DNA of 64,000 nt from Bacteroidota bacterium (GTDB lineage Bacteria > Bacteroidota > Bacteroidia > Chitinophagales > Chitinophagaceae). A program made the translations under genes and the position numbers. Within the stretch, counting starts at the first letter, position 1. Each line of letters starts with the position of its first letter. The DNA is taken from positions 62,001 to 126,000 of the forward strand of contig JADJSG010000004.1 in the NCBI GenBank assembly GCA_016711825.1. Reading direction: 5' to 3'. Shown here piece by piece: positions 1-8,967 of the stretch. A model generated the notes under the pieces. The model worked only from the letters and a program-made list of their open reading frames with translations. It was not told the DNA's origin and searched no databases.

Positions 1-144
1 ACCCGCTATTGGAATCTCTTTACCCGTCGATTCCTTCGATTGCGTTCTTTGTTTTGCCGGCTTTTGTTCTTTCAATTTCATACCAAACAATATGATAACA
101 CCCAATAAAGCCAATGCACTTAAAATAGTAGAAAGATTTTTCAT
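1..144 (-). CDS. OmpH/Skp-like periplasmic chaperone, N-terminal part only
   Basis: The first 48 codons of a minus-strand gene run off the left edge. The visible protein starts with a hydrophobic segment at residues 4-20, followed by a Lys/Gln/Ser-rich linker. Short proteins of this layout in Bacteroidota are usually OmpH/Skp-family periplasmic chaperones with one N-terminal membrane anchor or signal sequence; the coiled-coil body would lie outside the window. The family call rests only on the N-terminus and is therefore tentative. The start at 144 is the only ATG in frame before the hydrophobic segment. Confidence 0.45.
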   Translation of the reverse strand, partial: MKNLSTILSALALLGVIILFGMKLKEQKPAKQRTQSKESTGKEIPIAG

Positions 145-241
145 TTGAAATTTAAAAATATGAACAGCAAAATTAATAGAATGTATTGTTTAAAATCTAT
201 TTGAAACTATATAGTTTAGTTAAATTAGTGACAGTTACCAA

Positions 242-793
242 TTAAAGATTTTTAGCTAAAATTATGCTACACTGTTTACCTGTATGCGTAATAGTATCAC
301 GTGAAGTAATATATATGTTGATAAATTCACCATTGATATTACCATAGCCATTGATATAATTATTACCACATGTGTTTTGTAGCGGAATGAAGAAAGATGT
401 TTTTTCTGGATTCACTTCTGCTTCAATTATTTTGGCAGGACAGATAATGCCTAAATTATACAATTTCATTTTGTATGCAAAGTCAGGATGTGTAGTAATA
501 TTTACTGAATAGGTAGGGTTTCCTCCTATGTTGCAATCATCAGTGGCATTGTAACTTCCTGTAAACTTATCACTCCATTTGATCTGACATTTATCGCCCT
601 CAAACCCTTTAGGGCAAACACATACACCATCTGAACAAGAAGCCCCATTAAAACAAATAACCCCATCACATGGCCTAATTAAAGTTGTATCATTGTATTT
701 GATATCATCCTTTTTGCAAGAATTAAAAATGATACTCATAAAAGAAAAAAGCACGATGCAAGAGGTAAGTATTGCGATTTTTATATGTTTCAT
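242..793 (-). CDS. Lipoprotein with EGF-like domain
   Basis: 183-residue putative lipoprotein. The N-terminus is a lipoprotein signal peptide with the lipobox cysteine at residue 26 (NSC followed by KKDD). Residues about 42-71 hold six cysteines in EGF-like spacing, ending in a typical G-F-x-G-x-x-C motif. The remaining ~110 residues are a beta-rich domain without a family that I recognise. It is probably a surface or periplasmic protein anchored to the outer membrane. EGF-like domains are often seen in secreted Bacteroidota proteins, but no function can be given. It stands alone, with a hairpin terminator just upstream separating it from the 2TM gene. Confidence 0.75.
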   Translation of the reverse strand: MKHIKIAILTSCIVLFSFMSIIFNSCKKDDIKYNDTTLIRPCDGVICFNGASCSDGVCVCPKGFEGDKCQIKWSDKFTGSYNATDDCNIGGNPTYSVNITTHPDFAYKMKLYNLGIICPAKIIEAEVNPEKTSFFIPLQNTCGNNYINGYGNINGEFINIYITSRDTITHTGKQCSIILAKNL

Positions 794-813
794 AAACTAA
801 AGGTAAAAAAAAA

Positions 814-841
814 TCCCAAAATAAGAAAAACTATTTTGGGA
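814..841 (-). terminator. Rho-independent terminator (bidirectional)
   Basis: A 10-bp perfect stem (TCCCAAAATA / TATTTTGGGA) with an 8-nt loop is flanked by A8 on the left and T8 on the right. It therefore works on either strand. It lies just after the stop of the minus-strand 2TM gene and before the start of the EGF lipoprotein gene. Confidence 0.75.
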
Positions 842-860
842 ACTTTTTTTTGTATGATTT

Positions 861-1115
861 TTAATTATTTTTTTGCTTCAAATATTCTTTAACACCAGCA
901 TCTTCGTAGTTTGTAAATAATGATGCCCAATGTCCTAATAATGACAATCCCCATGCTGCTGTAATCCAAATACCCCATGGATAAACCCATTTATCTTTGG
1001 CACCCTGACCATAATACCAATAAAGCCAAAGACCTGCATTTGCAAGAATAAAAATGACTACATGTAACATAAATTTACTTTTTTCACCAGATGTGGGTGC
1101 TTTCTTAGTTGGCAT
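861..1115 (-). CDS. 2TM domain-containing protein
   Basis: 84-residue protein made almost wholly of two transmembrane helices (about residues 16-35 and 47-66) joined by a short charged loop. This is the layout of the Bacteroidota 2TM domain family. Function is unknown; members are sometimes fused to LytTR or histidine-kinase domains, which is not the case here. A longer reading frame extends upstream to 1250. I chose the ATG at 1115 because a good promoter (-7 TACATTTG at 1158-1151) lies between the two candidate starts, so the upstream extension would not be transcribed. Confidence 0.75.
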   Translation of the reverse strand: MPTKKAPTSGEKSKFMLHVVIFILANAGLWLYWYYGQGAKDKWVYPWGIWITAAWGLSLLGHWASLFTNYEDAGVKEYLKQKNN

Positions 1116-1150
1116 AATATTGTATGATTTTGAAGAATAAGTTAATAATG

Positions 1151-1181
1151 CAAATGTAAGTAGGATTTTTTTAGGAAACAA
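1151..1181 (-). promoter_or_regulatory. Bacteroidota-type promoter of the 2TM gene
   Basis: On the minus strand TTG (1181-1179) is followed by a 20-bp spacer and TACATTTG (1158-1151). This matches the phylum's primary sigma-factor consensus TTG-N(17-23)-TAnnTTTG. The start codon follows about 35 nt later. Confidence 0.6.
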
Positions 1182-1640
1182 TATTGCAACCCATCGAATT
1201 GTAATTTTATTTTTAAAAAATAAATTTAAAAAAACATGAATATTGTTCAATTCAAATGAATAAAAATAGATCGCTCATATCGCTTTGAGAGAATGAATAG
1301 TTCATTAACCGTTTTGCGTATCATAAAAATAATATTTGAAACAGTATTTACTGTTAATTATAAGCGTTAAAAGGGCCATGATTATTTACCCAGATATGCA
1401 ATTGATGCGATGGCGACAATAAATACCGACGATATTATGCTTATAAAGAATGTCTATTTTTTACTGTTAGACTAAGAAGAAATACTACAAAATATTGGGA
1501 ACATATCTGATGGGACGTAGTCATAATACCAATTTGAAATAAGAAATAGTCTAATGTTCGTTTAAACGAAAGAGCGTATAACATTATTAAATACTAATGA
1601 CCCAAGTATAATAGTCCATTTTTTGCTCGTTTAAACGCAA

Positions 1641-1700
1641 TATGTGTAGGTATTATACCGATATTTTTCAGACTACCTGGTAAATGCATTTGGTATCAGA
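1641..1700. repeat. Dispersed intergenic repeat, copy A
   Basis: The core GGTATTATACCG is followed by an A/T run, TCAGACTACC, and about 12 nt later by CATTTGGTAT. The same order of blocks occurs at 11838-11900, and shortened versions at 13451-13500 and 52659-52705. TATTATA is flanked by GG and CC, so the core is itself a small inverted repeat. Confidence 0.5.
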
Positions 1701-1810
1701 CGAATTCGTTTAAATTATAATGATTATCAAAGTATCAAACATTTATAAACCATACGTATTTAAAATTCAAATTGGTTTGATCTGGAAAAAATATTTTTAC
1801 TACCAATAAA

Positions 1811-1840
1811 AAAATCCCCGAGTTTGCACTCGGGGATTTT
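1811..1840 (-). terminator. Strong terminator of the OmpA gene
   Basis: A 12-bp perfect stem (AAAATCCCCGAG / CTCGGGGATTTT) with a 6-nt loop. On the minus strand it is followed by a T7 run. It lies 22 nt after the stop codon of the OmpA gene. Confidence 0.9.
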
Positions 1841-1861
1841 AAATATTTAAAAGTGTTAAGA

Positions 1862-3589
1862 TTAATTTCTTCTTAAATTAGGGAAAGGTGGCGGCATGTT
1901 TGAAGGTCCTTCTTCACCATCACCAGCAGAACGATAATCAACTGCATTTGGATTACCATTTTGACCATATTGGAAGATAAAACGATCACGATCAATACCT
2001 TGTTTGTCAACTAAATAATTGATCACTGCATTTACTCTATCCCATGAACGTTGTTGGTCAATTTTACTTGCATTGCCATTACCCATGATAACGATTTTAC
2101 AGGTAGGGTTACTTCTCATAGCGCTTGCAAGTCTAGACAATTCAGCCATTGCACCAGAACCTACTGTACTTGATCCACTTGGGAATCCTACACTACCACC
2201 TGGTATGTTACCACAACCTGGTTTTGGTCCGTTTTTGCAACATTCTGGGTCAGGGCAATTACCAATGCCATCAGCATCTGAAGGTTGACACTCTGTAGGA
2301 GTAATCAATTGTTTGTCTTTAAAGTCAGCAACACCATCACCATCTGTATCTACTGGGCAACCATGTGTATCAACCGCTACACCTGCTGGAGTATCAGGAC
2401 AACGATCAAAGCAATCAGAAACGCCATCACCATCTGAATCTACATCACAATTGTTTCCTTCTCTAGGTCTTTTCATTTCTGTATAACCATAATCCAAAGG
2501 ATTCATCCACCACAATGGCTCAACTGATTTTCCACCTAAATGAAGGTTTAATCCTAATGAAAGGTAGTTATATGTATCAAAATCACGTGTCATAGCAGAA
2601 CCACCATAGCCTGGTTGAGGCCATTCTTGCCAACGTTGACCATCTACTAAATCATCATTGGTATATGACCATTTGTCTTCAATAGACAATGATACTCTTC
2701 TACCTAATTTAAACTGAATACCTAAACCTACAGTCAATACAGTTCTATAAGTTCTGTCTTTACCAAACCAAGGTCTGTTATCATGTTTTTCTGCTGGTGA
2801 CTCATAAGTACCATCAAACAAAGCTTTTAAATCATTATTCTTTGCTTTTCTTTGTCTATATTCACTCTTCCAAGAGTTAGAAGGCATATCAGCTGAATAG
2901 TTTTTATTTAAAATGGTTGTAAAATCATATGTTTTAGTTCCTTTTAAGGCATCAACCCAAGTGTCATACAATGAACCTCCAATACCTGCTAAAGCATAAA
3001 CACTGGCTTTGTTTCTTGATTTATGAAACTTGATATTGTTTAAAGCTGCAATTAACTGGAATGATAATTCATCAACATTTGTTTTGTAGTTATAAAAAAC
3101 AGGTTTTGCACTATTTCCGTTGGTATAATATTTATCCCAAGGATTATTATTGTTGTGAGCCCAATAGCCTGTTGCACCTTGCCAGTTAAATCCAGAAGCT
3201 GTTCCATGAAGATATTGTAAACGAGTTGAGATAATATAACCCCAAGCTTTACGTAAATGCAAACCAAAACCCATTGTTTGACCAGGATTTTTTGCGGTGA
3301 ATAAATTTTTAGATCTCACATCACCAGAAACACTAAAAGAACCAAAACTCACACCAATTTCCCATTGATTTCTTGGTTTTGAAGGAAAATCGTATTGATT
3401 TGTTAAAAAATCTCTTTGTTGTTCCATCCTGCGTTCAGGAATTAAAGAGGTGTCTAAAACGTCGTAACCAGCACCACGATATACTGAAGATGAGCCACTC
3501 GTGGACTCAGTTTGTGAAAAGGCCGACTTGTTTGACAGAGTTACTAATGCAACTACAAAAGCCAGTAGGAAATACTTTTTGTTTGACAT
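1862..3589 (-). CDS. OmpA family outer-membrane protein with thrombospondin type 3 repeats
   Basis: 575-residue outer-membrane protein. Residues 1-26 are a signal peptide ending in SAFSQ. An N-terminal beta-barrel-like region (about 70-360) is followed by acidic calcium-binding TSP3 repeats (DSDGDGVSDC and DTDGDGVADF, about residues 382-430), then a C-terminal OmpA-like peptidoglycan-binding domain (about 464-545). Such proteins tie the outer membrane to the cell wall. The reading frame is open further upstream to 3682, but the ATG at 3589 directly precedes the signal peptide and lies 29 nt from a TATATTTG promoter element (3625-3618). The OmpA domain is somewhat divergent: its usual D-x-x-G-x-x-x-N core is replaced by MGNGNASK. 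Confidence 0.9.
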   Translation of the reverse strand: MSNKKYFLLAFVVALVTLSNKSAFSQTESTSGSSSVYRGAGYDVLDTSLIPERRMEQQRDFLTNQYDFPSKPRNQWEIGVSFGSFSVSGDVRSKNLFTAKNPGQTMGFGLHLRKAWGYIISTRLQYLHGTASGFNWQGATGYWAHNNNNPWDKYYTNGNSAKPVFYNYKTNVDELSFQLIAALNNIKFHKSRNKASVYALAGIGGSLYDTWVDALKGTKTYDFTTILNKNYSADMPSNSWKSEYRQRKAKNNDLKALFDGTYESPAEKHDNRPWFGKDRTYRTVLTVGLGIQFKLGRRVSLSIEDKWSYTNDDLVDGQRWQEWPQPGYGGSAMTRDFDTYNYLSLGLNLHLGGKSVEPLWWMNPLDYGYTEMKRPREGNNCDVDSDGDGVSDCFDRCPDTPAGVAVDTHGCPVDTDGDGVADFKDKQLITPTECQPSDADGIGNCPDPECCKNGPKPGCGNIPGGSVGFPSGSSTVGSGAMAELSRLASAMRSNPTCKIVIMGNGNASKIDQQRSWDRVNAVINYLVDKQGIDRDRFIFQYGQNGNPNAVDYRSAGDGEEGPSNMPPPFPNLRRN

Positions 3590-3617
3590 AATATTGTTAT
3601 TGTTAAATTTGAATGTG

Positions 3618-3625
3618 CAAATATA
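3618..3625 (-). promoter_or_regulatory. Promoter -7 element of the OmpA gene
   Basis: TATATTTG followed by CAC on the minus strand matches the Bacteroidota -7 consensus TAnnTTTG, and the leader is about 25 nt. No clear TTG was found at the expected -33 distance. Confidence 0.4.
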
Positions 3626-3703
3626 TAAAATTTTCACAAAAAAAATAATTATCCCTATATTGTTTTTTAATTCTTTTTTCATCTTACTATTGTGAAATAG
3701 TAG

Positions 3704-4666
3704 ATGAAAGAAATAAAAAAATATTTATCAAACGATTTGATTGAGTTTGAAAAAACGTTCAATGATGCCGTTGAAAGCAATGTTGCTTTGCTTGATAAAA
3801 TCATGAAATATATTGTCAAAACCAAAGGCAAACAACTCAGACCCATGTTTGTCATTTTGTCTGCCAAAATTTTTGGCGAATCGTTAGATACTACTTACCG
3901 GGCCGCATCCCTGATTGAATTATTGCATACTGCTACTTTGGTACATGATGATGTAGTAGATGATTCAGATTTAAGAAGAGGCTTTTTTTCAATCAATGCC
4001 CTTTGGAAAAATAAAATCGCAGTGCTGGTAGGCGATTATTTATTGTCAAAAGGTTTATTACTTTCATTAAGCAATGGCGATTTTACCATTCTTGAAATAC
4101 TTGCCACTGCAGTGAAAGAAATGAGCGAAGGCGAATTGCTGCAAATTGAAAAAGCACGCAGACTGGATATTTCTGAAGATGTTTATTTTGAAATCATACG
4201 ATGCAAAACAGCCTCATTAATTGCTTCTGCATGTGGCGCAGGTGCCTATTCTACTTCACTCAATGTAGATACCATGCAATTGATGAAACAATTTGGCGAA
4301 AAAGTAGGCATTGCCTTTCAAATTAAAGATGATTTGTTTGATTATGGCAAAGCTGATATTGGAAAACCTACTGGCAATGACATTAAAGAAAAAAAGATGA
4401 CTTTGCCCTTGATTTATACCCTCAATCATTGTGATAAAAGTACGAAAAATAAAATTATTCATATTTTTAAAAATGCCGCTAAGAAAAAAAACGAAATCAA
4501 GTATATCATCGATGCTGTAAACGCAACAGGAGGCATACATTATGCTGAAAATAAAATGAAAACATACATTGAAGAAGCTTTTTTATTAACCAATACCCTA
4601 CCCGACAACGAAGCAAAAAAATATTTGTTGCAACTTGTAAACTATTCAATTGACAGAAAATATTAA
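3704..4666 (+). CDS. Polyprenyl (trans-prenyl) diphosphate synthase
   Basis: 320 residues, the usual length for the family. It condenses isopentenyl diphosphate units onto an allylic diphosphate to build the long chain used for menaquinone, or a shorter isoprenoid. Both aspartate-rich metal-binding motifs are present: DDVVD at residues 82-86 and DDLFD at 209-213. KGKQLRP near residue 41 is the conserved substrate-binding block. The long-chain type (octaprenyl or heptaprenyl) is more likely than farnesyl synthase because of the DDxxD spacing and length, but chain length cannot be read from the sequence. The kmo gene begins 6 nt after its stop, so the two are probably co-transcribed. Confidence 0.92.
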   Translation: MKEIKKYLSNDLIEFEKTFNDAVESNVALLDKIMKYIVKTKGKQLRPMFVILSAKIFGESLDTTYRAASLIELLHTATLVHDDVVDDSDLRRGFFSINALWKNKIAVLVGDYLLSKGLLLSLSNGDFTILEILATAVKEMSEGELLQIEKARRLDISEDVYFEIIRCKTASLIASACGAGAYSTSLNVDTMQLMKQFGEKVGIAFQIKDDLFDYGKADIGKPTGNDIKEKKMTLPLIYTLNHCDKSTKNKIIHIFKNAAKKKNEIKYIIDAVNATGGIHYAENKMKTYIEEAFLLTNTLPDNEAKKYLLQLVNYSIDRKY

Positions 4667-4672
4667 CACCCT

Positions 4673-6049
4673 ATGAATCAAAAAATTTCTATACTTGGTG
4701 CTGGACTTGTAGGCTCACTACTTTCTATTTTGTTACAAAAAAAAGGATATCAAGTGACCATCTTTGAAAGAAGATCCGATATGAGAAACCTTACCTTATC
4801 TGCCGGCCGATCGATTAATCTTGCAATGAGTATGCGTGGCTGGGCTGGACTTGAAATGGCAGGCCTTCGTGAAGAGATAGAACAAATAGCCATCCCAATG
4901 TATGGGAGACAAATACATGCAATTGATGGTAGTCAAACATTTCAGGCTTATGGTAAAAACAATGAAGCCATCTATAGTGTAAGCAGAGGAGAACTCAACA
5001 AAAAATTAATGACCCTTGCCGAAAAAGCTGGTGTCGAAATATTATTTAACCAAAAGGTGATAGATATTAACTTAGAAAATAATTTAATACAAATTGAAAA
5101 CGAAAATGGGATAAACACTTCAGAAAATCATGATATTGTAATCGCAGCCGATGGTGCTTTTTCGGCTTTGCGAAACGCCTATCTAAAAACCGACCGATAC
5201 GATTATCAGCAATTTTATATACCCCATGGATACAAAGAACTTACCATCCCTGCTGGTGTTAATAACTCTTTTTTAATGGAGAAAAATGCGTTACATATTT
5301 GGCCTCGAAAAAACTTTATGCTCATCGCGTTACCTAACCTGGATGGTTCATTTACTTGTACCTTATTTTTCCCTTTTGAAGGTGAAGTGTCATTTCAGAG
5401 CATACAAACTGACGAGGATATTACTACTTTCTTTCAAACCTATTTTCCTGATGTAATGTCGTTAATTCCCACATTGCTATCCGATTATAAAAATAATCCT
5501 ACAGCCTCATTAGTGACTGTAAAATGTTATCCATGGATTTATAAAAACAAAAATATGCTGATTGGCGATGCGGCCCACGCTATCGTTCCTTTTTATGGTC
5601 AAGGCATGAATGCTGGTTTTGAAGATTGCCGTCTGTTGATGGGAATTATTGAAAAAAATGACATGAACGACTGGACTCAAATTTTTAAACAATATCAACA
5701 AGCACGCAAACCACAAGGTGATGCAGTGGCTGATTTGGCATTACAAAATTTTATAGAAATGCGCGATTTAGTAGCCGATCCAACATTTTTAAAAAGAAAA
5801 AAAATCGAAAAAGAACTTGGAAAATTATTTCCTGCCGTATTTAATTCTGTTTATGAAATGGTATCTTTTTCGCATACCCCCTATTTTGAAGCAATCAGTT
5901 GTCAACAAGCACAAGACCGACTGCTGGAAAAGGTCATGCAAGCAGGTGAATTTGAGAAGTTAATACCAACAGAAGATTTTAAAAATCAATTAAATGATTG
6001 GATGAATGAATACGCAGAGGAAATCAAAAAAATCAAACTCATTGTTTAG
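4673..6049 (+). CDS. kmo: Kynurenine 3-monooxygenase
   Basis: 458-residue FAD-dependent aromatic hydroxylase that converts L-kynurenine to 3-hydroxykynurenine using NADPH and O2, in tryptophan breakdown or de novo NAD synthesis. The dinucleotide-binding GAGLVGS is at residues 9-15. The family-specific block GRSINLAMSMRG is at 45-56, IPMYGR at 74-79, and the FAD ribityl-binding GDAAHAIVPFYGQGMN at 298-313. The C-terminus lacks a clear membrane anchor. It follows the prenyl synthase by 6 nt. Other kynurenine-pathway genes (kynureninase, 3-hydroxyanthranilate dioxygenase) are not adjacent. Confidence 0.92.
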   Translation: MNQKISILGAGLVGSLLSILLQKKGYQVTIFERRSDMRNLTLSAGRSINLAMSMRGWAGLEMAGLREEIEQIAIPMYGRQIHAIDGSQTFQAYGKNNEAIYSVSRGELNKKLMTLAEKAGVEILFNQKVIDINLENNLIQIENENGINTSENHDIVIAADGAFSALRNAYLKTDRYDYQQFYIPHGYKELTIPAGVNNSFLMEKNALHIWPRKNFMLIALPNLDGSFTCTLFFPFEGEVSFQSIQTDEDITTFFQTYFPDVMSLIPTLLSDYKNNPTASLVTVKCYPWIYKNKNMLIGDAAHAIVPFYGQGMNAGFEDCRLLMGIIEKNDMNDWTQIFKQYQQARKPQGDAVADLALQNFIEMRDLVADPTFLKRKKIEKELGKLFPAVFNSVYEMVSFSHTPYFEAISCQQAQDRLLEKVMQAGEFEKLIPTEDFKNQLNDWMNEYAEEIKKIKLIV

Positions 6050-6115
6050 TCTTTTGAAGTGCTTATTGATATTCCAATAACAAAATTTATTAGATAAAAT
6101 TTTGGCATAATGCTG

Positions 6116-6499
6116 TTAATTCTCTGCATAAAAATCTTGCAAAGCTCCAAAATAGGAATCGTTCCAGCCTGCTTGAATGTCTTCAAATGCTTCATCAGGA
6201 ATATTGGTATGACGTAACTCAACGGAAGTGCCTTTCTTATCTTCATGCAGCTTAATGGTTACGATTGATGGGGTTTCCTGATCGCCAAAATACCATTGTT
6301 GTACAATTTTTTTACCATCATCAAAGGCGATATTTTTGCCAACGATACTACCGCCCCACATCGAAAATTCAGTTTCAGGCTGGGTACTCATCACAGCTTC
6401 TTCACCAGTCCACAATTGTATAGTATAGGGATTGGTAAGTGCAATATACACTTCCGCAGGATGGGCAGGCAACATGTAATAGGCTTTCAAATCTTTCAT
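6116..6499 (-). CDS. SRPBCC (AHSA1-like) domain protein
   Basis: 127 residues, the size of a single START/Bet v1-like SRPBCC domain. The N-terminal PAHPAEVYIALTNP and the WTGEEA segment resemble the start of AHSA1-type proteins, and the C-terminal W-N-D-S-Y-F-GAL-x-x-F helix is typical of this fold. Such domains bind hydrophobic ligands or act as co-chaperones; the ligand cannot be told here. It converges with kmo and precedes nothing in an obvious operon. Confidence 0.8.
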   Translation of the reverse strand: MKDLKAYYMLPAHPAEVYIALTNPYTIQLWTGEEAVMSTQPETEFSMWGGSIVGKNIAFDDGKKIVQQWYFGDQETPSIVTIKLHEDKKGTSVELRHTNIPDEAFEDIQAGWNDSYFGALQDFYAEN

Positions 6500-6538
6500 A
6501 AAAATGGAATTCGTCGAAGATGGTAAAAATTAGTGGCT

Positions 6539-8239
6539 CTATTGTTTAATGATCTTTGTGCTATACACTTTATTAGCTGTCGAAATCAATAATACATAGG
6601 TACCACTTGCAGCATTTTTCAACACATCACTGTGAAAAGAAGATTGATAGAGTTGATTACTTTTATAAAATAATTTTCCAGTCATGTCATATAGTAAATA
6701 CGAAAAATTTGAAACGTTCTCATCAAATGATTTTACCACAAACTCACCTTGTGTAGGATTAGGATATACCGCAAATGTGTAATCGATTTGTTGAATATCG
6801 CCGGTGCCTAGCAGTAAATTGTAGGCATTGCAGAGGTTAGGAATACCATAGCCTAATGTATTAATCGTACTTGAATCGGTACCATTGATGATGCCTGTAT
6901 ATTGACTACTGACCATTTTAACAAGTTGACGTAATTGCCAATTGCTTAAGTTAGGAGAAGCCTGCCACAAACATGCAATGGCACCACATAAAATAGGACT
7001 AGCAAAGGATGAACCGTTTGAAATACCCACTAAACAATTGCCACCTATCAAAGAGGTTCCCTTACCCATCGCACAGCCATCAGGTTTTACCTTGCCTAAG
7101 GCATTAGGTCCATAACCACTGCTTGCCCAATTGCCTGAACCATCAACTGACCCCACACTATATACACTATCGCCATCGGCTGGTGTCAACATATAATGCC
7201 AGGGCGATGCGCCTTCATTTCCCTGAGCATTTACTACAAATATACCCTTAGCTACAGCTAAATTCGCTGCTTTTACAATCAAGGATGTGTTACCATCTAA
7301 ATCACTGTAAGTATAAGAACTAGCATTGAGTGGTGCGTCATAATTATTGTATCCCAATGAAGAGTTGATCATATCTACCCCTATACTATCAGCCCGCTCA
7401 GCTGCGCTTAACCAATTATCTTCTTCTATGGGAAATTCACTGCCTATATCTTCTGATATGTATAAATAATAATCTGCATAAGGGGCTGTACCAATATAGG
7501 TACTATCCCATTTGGCTGCCATACAACCTAACACATTCATACCATGGTCAGTAGGTATCGCCATTGAATATACAAAAGCGGTATCTTTTACAAAATTGTA
7601 TACATCTTTAACCCTATTTTGCATCAACAAAGTATCATAAGCTCTGCATGAATCTGTACGTCTGAAGTTGACATCTATCACAGCAATTTTCATACCTTGC
7701 CCCATAAATCCCGCATCATGTAAACAGTCACCTTGCAGCATATCAATTTGCTGAAAAGCTAAACCGTAATAAGCCGAATTCCCTCTTGTTTTTTTAGCAT
7801 CCAAAGGCATTACTTCAGGAAATTTTGCCATGCTTTGTACAGAAACCGGGTCTGCTTTAAACACCCCGTTCGCATAACGTGCTACAAGTTTTACACTTTG
7901 TACCATAGGCAATGCTTGCAAAGCAGTGATTTTAGATGAATCAAAGGTTATCAATACTATTTGATTTAACCATTTTGATTTGTTATGCAACTTCACAGCA
8001 TTTGCAGTACTCATTGCTGTATCGATATAATGCTGCACAAGTGGCAAGTCAGTGCTGTCTAAGCCTATACCTTGTTTGTTTCTTCTTAGCATGGCGCTTG
8101 AAGAAAGATACTGAAGCGAATCAGCAAAGGTGAGCGTTCCATTTTTGTTTTTAAAAGTGACACGAAATGCATAAGCAGGTGCTGCAAAATCTTGTAATGA
8201 AAGCAACAATAAAAAGCTACATAATAGATATTTTTTCAT
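6539..8239 (-). CDS. S8 (subtilisin-like) serine peptidase with T9SS type A sorting domain
   Basis: 566-residue secreted protease. After a signal peptide (about residues 1-24) and a propeptide-like segment, the catalytic triad is visible as D189 (AVIDVNF), H232 (TDHGMNVLG) and S411 (NGSSFASP), with the oxyanion Asn near 341. The last ~80 residues, starting at YPNPTQGEFVV, form a Por/T9SS type A C-terminal sorting domain, so the protein should be exported by the GldKLMN system encoded about 18 kb away. It starts 2 nt after the stop of a lipoprotein gene, so the two form an operon. Confidence 0.93.
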   Translation of the reverse strand: MKKYLLCSFLLLLSLQDFAAPAYAFRVTFKNKNGTLTFADSLQYLSSSAMLRRNKQGIGLDSTDLPLVQHYIDTAMSTANAVKLHNKSKWLNQIVLITFDSSKITALQALPMVQSVKLVARYANGVFKADPVSVQSMAKFPEVMPLDAKKTRGNSAYYGLAFQQIDMLQGDCLHDAGFMGQGMKIAVIDVNFRRTDSCRAYDTLLMQNRVKDVYNFVKDTAFVYSMAIPTDHGMNVLGCMAAKWDSTYIGTAPYADYYLYISEDIGSEFPIEEDNWLSAAERADSIGVDMINSSLGYNNYDAPLNASSYTYSDLDGNTSLIVKAANLAVAKGIFVVNAQGNEGASPWHYMLTPADGDSVYSVGSVDGSGNWASSGYGPNALGKVKPDGCAMGKGTSLIGGNCLVGISNGSSFASPILCGAIACLWQASPNLSNWQLRQLVKMVSSQYTGIINGTDSSTINTLGYGIPNLCNAYNLLLGTGDIQQIDYTFAVYPNPTQGEFVVKSFDENVSNFSYLLYDMTGKLFYKSNQLYQSSFHSDVLKNAASGTYVLLISTANKVYSTKIIKQ

Positions 8240-8241
8240 AC

Positions 8242-8967
8242 TTAATTAAAGTTTTTAGCTCGAAAAATAATCATAAATCCTTTTCTATATTTAGAGGTTT
8301 CAGATTGATAATCCCAATATACTTGTTCTCTACTGATTAAGCCTACATTTTTAGCATAACGTTCTCTCGAGAATGTACGTTCGCTGTAATTATTGGCATC
8401 TAATGAGTCTCCTACTACATTGTCTACATGATTGATTGTAACAGTATTTTCAAAGTTTAGAAACCCAGTGCTAAAGGGTTCATTGATATTTACATATTTA
8501 TAATCCCAACCTGAAAGCCATTTTAATTCGGCACTTAATGTAGCTGGTAAATAAATGTTTCCATTCCATTTCGTATTCACTTTAACGGGAAAAACCATTT
8601 TTATAAATCGTAAATTTTCTTCAACCACTTCTATATTAAAATTAGTTTCTGTTGTGTAATAGGTTAAGTTTTCTTTCCAAGGATAAGTGGCATCTTGCCT
8701 TTTATACCTATTGATGATAAATGATTTACGCCCTTCATTATCTGTGAACTCGCTTTCTACAACATCTTTCAATTCAAAATGAAAAGTATCGACTGTTTTT
8801 GTAAAATCGTTAAATAATAAAGAATCTACATCATATTCTATAAAGTGACCTATTGTAAGGGGGAAATAATCTTTACCTAATTCTACATCATCAGCAGGTA
8901 TCACTTGTCTTTTGCATGAAGTGAAAACAGAAAGCATGATGATGAGCAACCAAATTGTTTGTTTCAT
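8242..8967 (-). CDS. Putative lipoprotein upstream of the subtilase
   Basis: 241 residues with a lipoprotein signal peptide and lipobox cysteine at residue 18 (FTSC). The rest is predicted soluble and beta-rich, with no family I recognise; the LTIGHFIEYDVDS block near the N-terminus recurs in uncharacterised Bacteroidota lipoproteins. The stop is 2 nt from the subtilase start, so translation is probably coupled. A protease-associated role (folding helper, inhibitor or substrate presentation) is a guess from position only. Confidence 0.8.
   Translation of the reverse strand: MKQTIWLLIIMLSVFTSCKRQVIPADDVELGKDYFPLTIGHFIEYDVDSLLFNDFTKTVDTFHFELKDVVESEFTDNEGRKSFIINRYKRQDATYPWKENLTYYTTETNFNIEVVEENLRFIKMVFPVKVNTKWNGNIYLPATLSAELKWLSGWDYKYVNINEPFSTGFLNFENTVTINHVDNVVGDSLDANNYSERTFSRERYAKNVGLISREQVYWDYQSETSKYRKGFMIIFRAKNFN

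Larger units (their letters stand above)
1116..1810. other. Long AT-rich intergenic region
   Basis: No gene is visible on either strand. It holds the 2TM promoter, two copies of the palindrome CGTTTAAACG (1559-1568 and 1628-1637), and one copy of a dispersed intergenic repeat (1641-1700). The rest is AT-rich filler with no open frame that looks coding. Confidence 0.6.
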
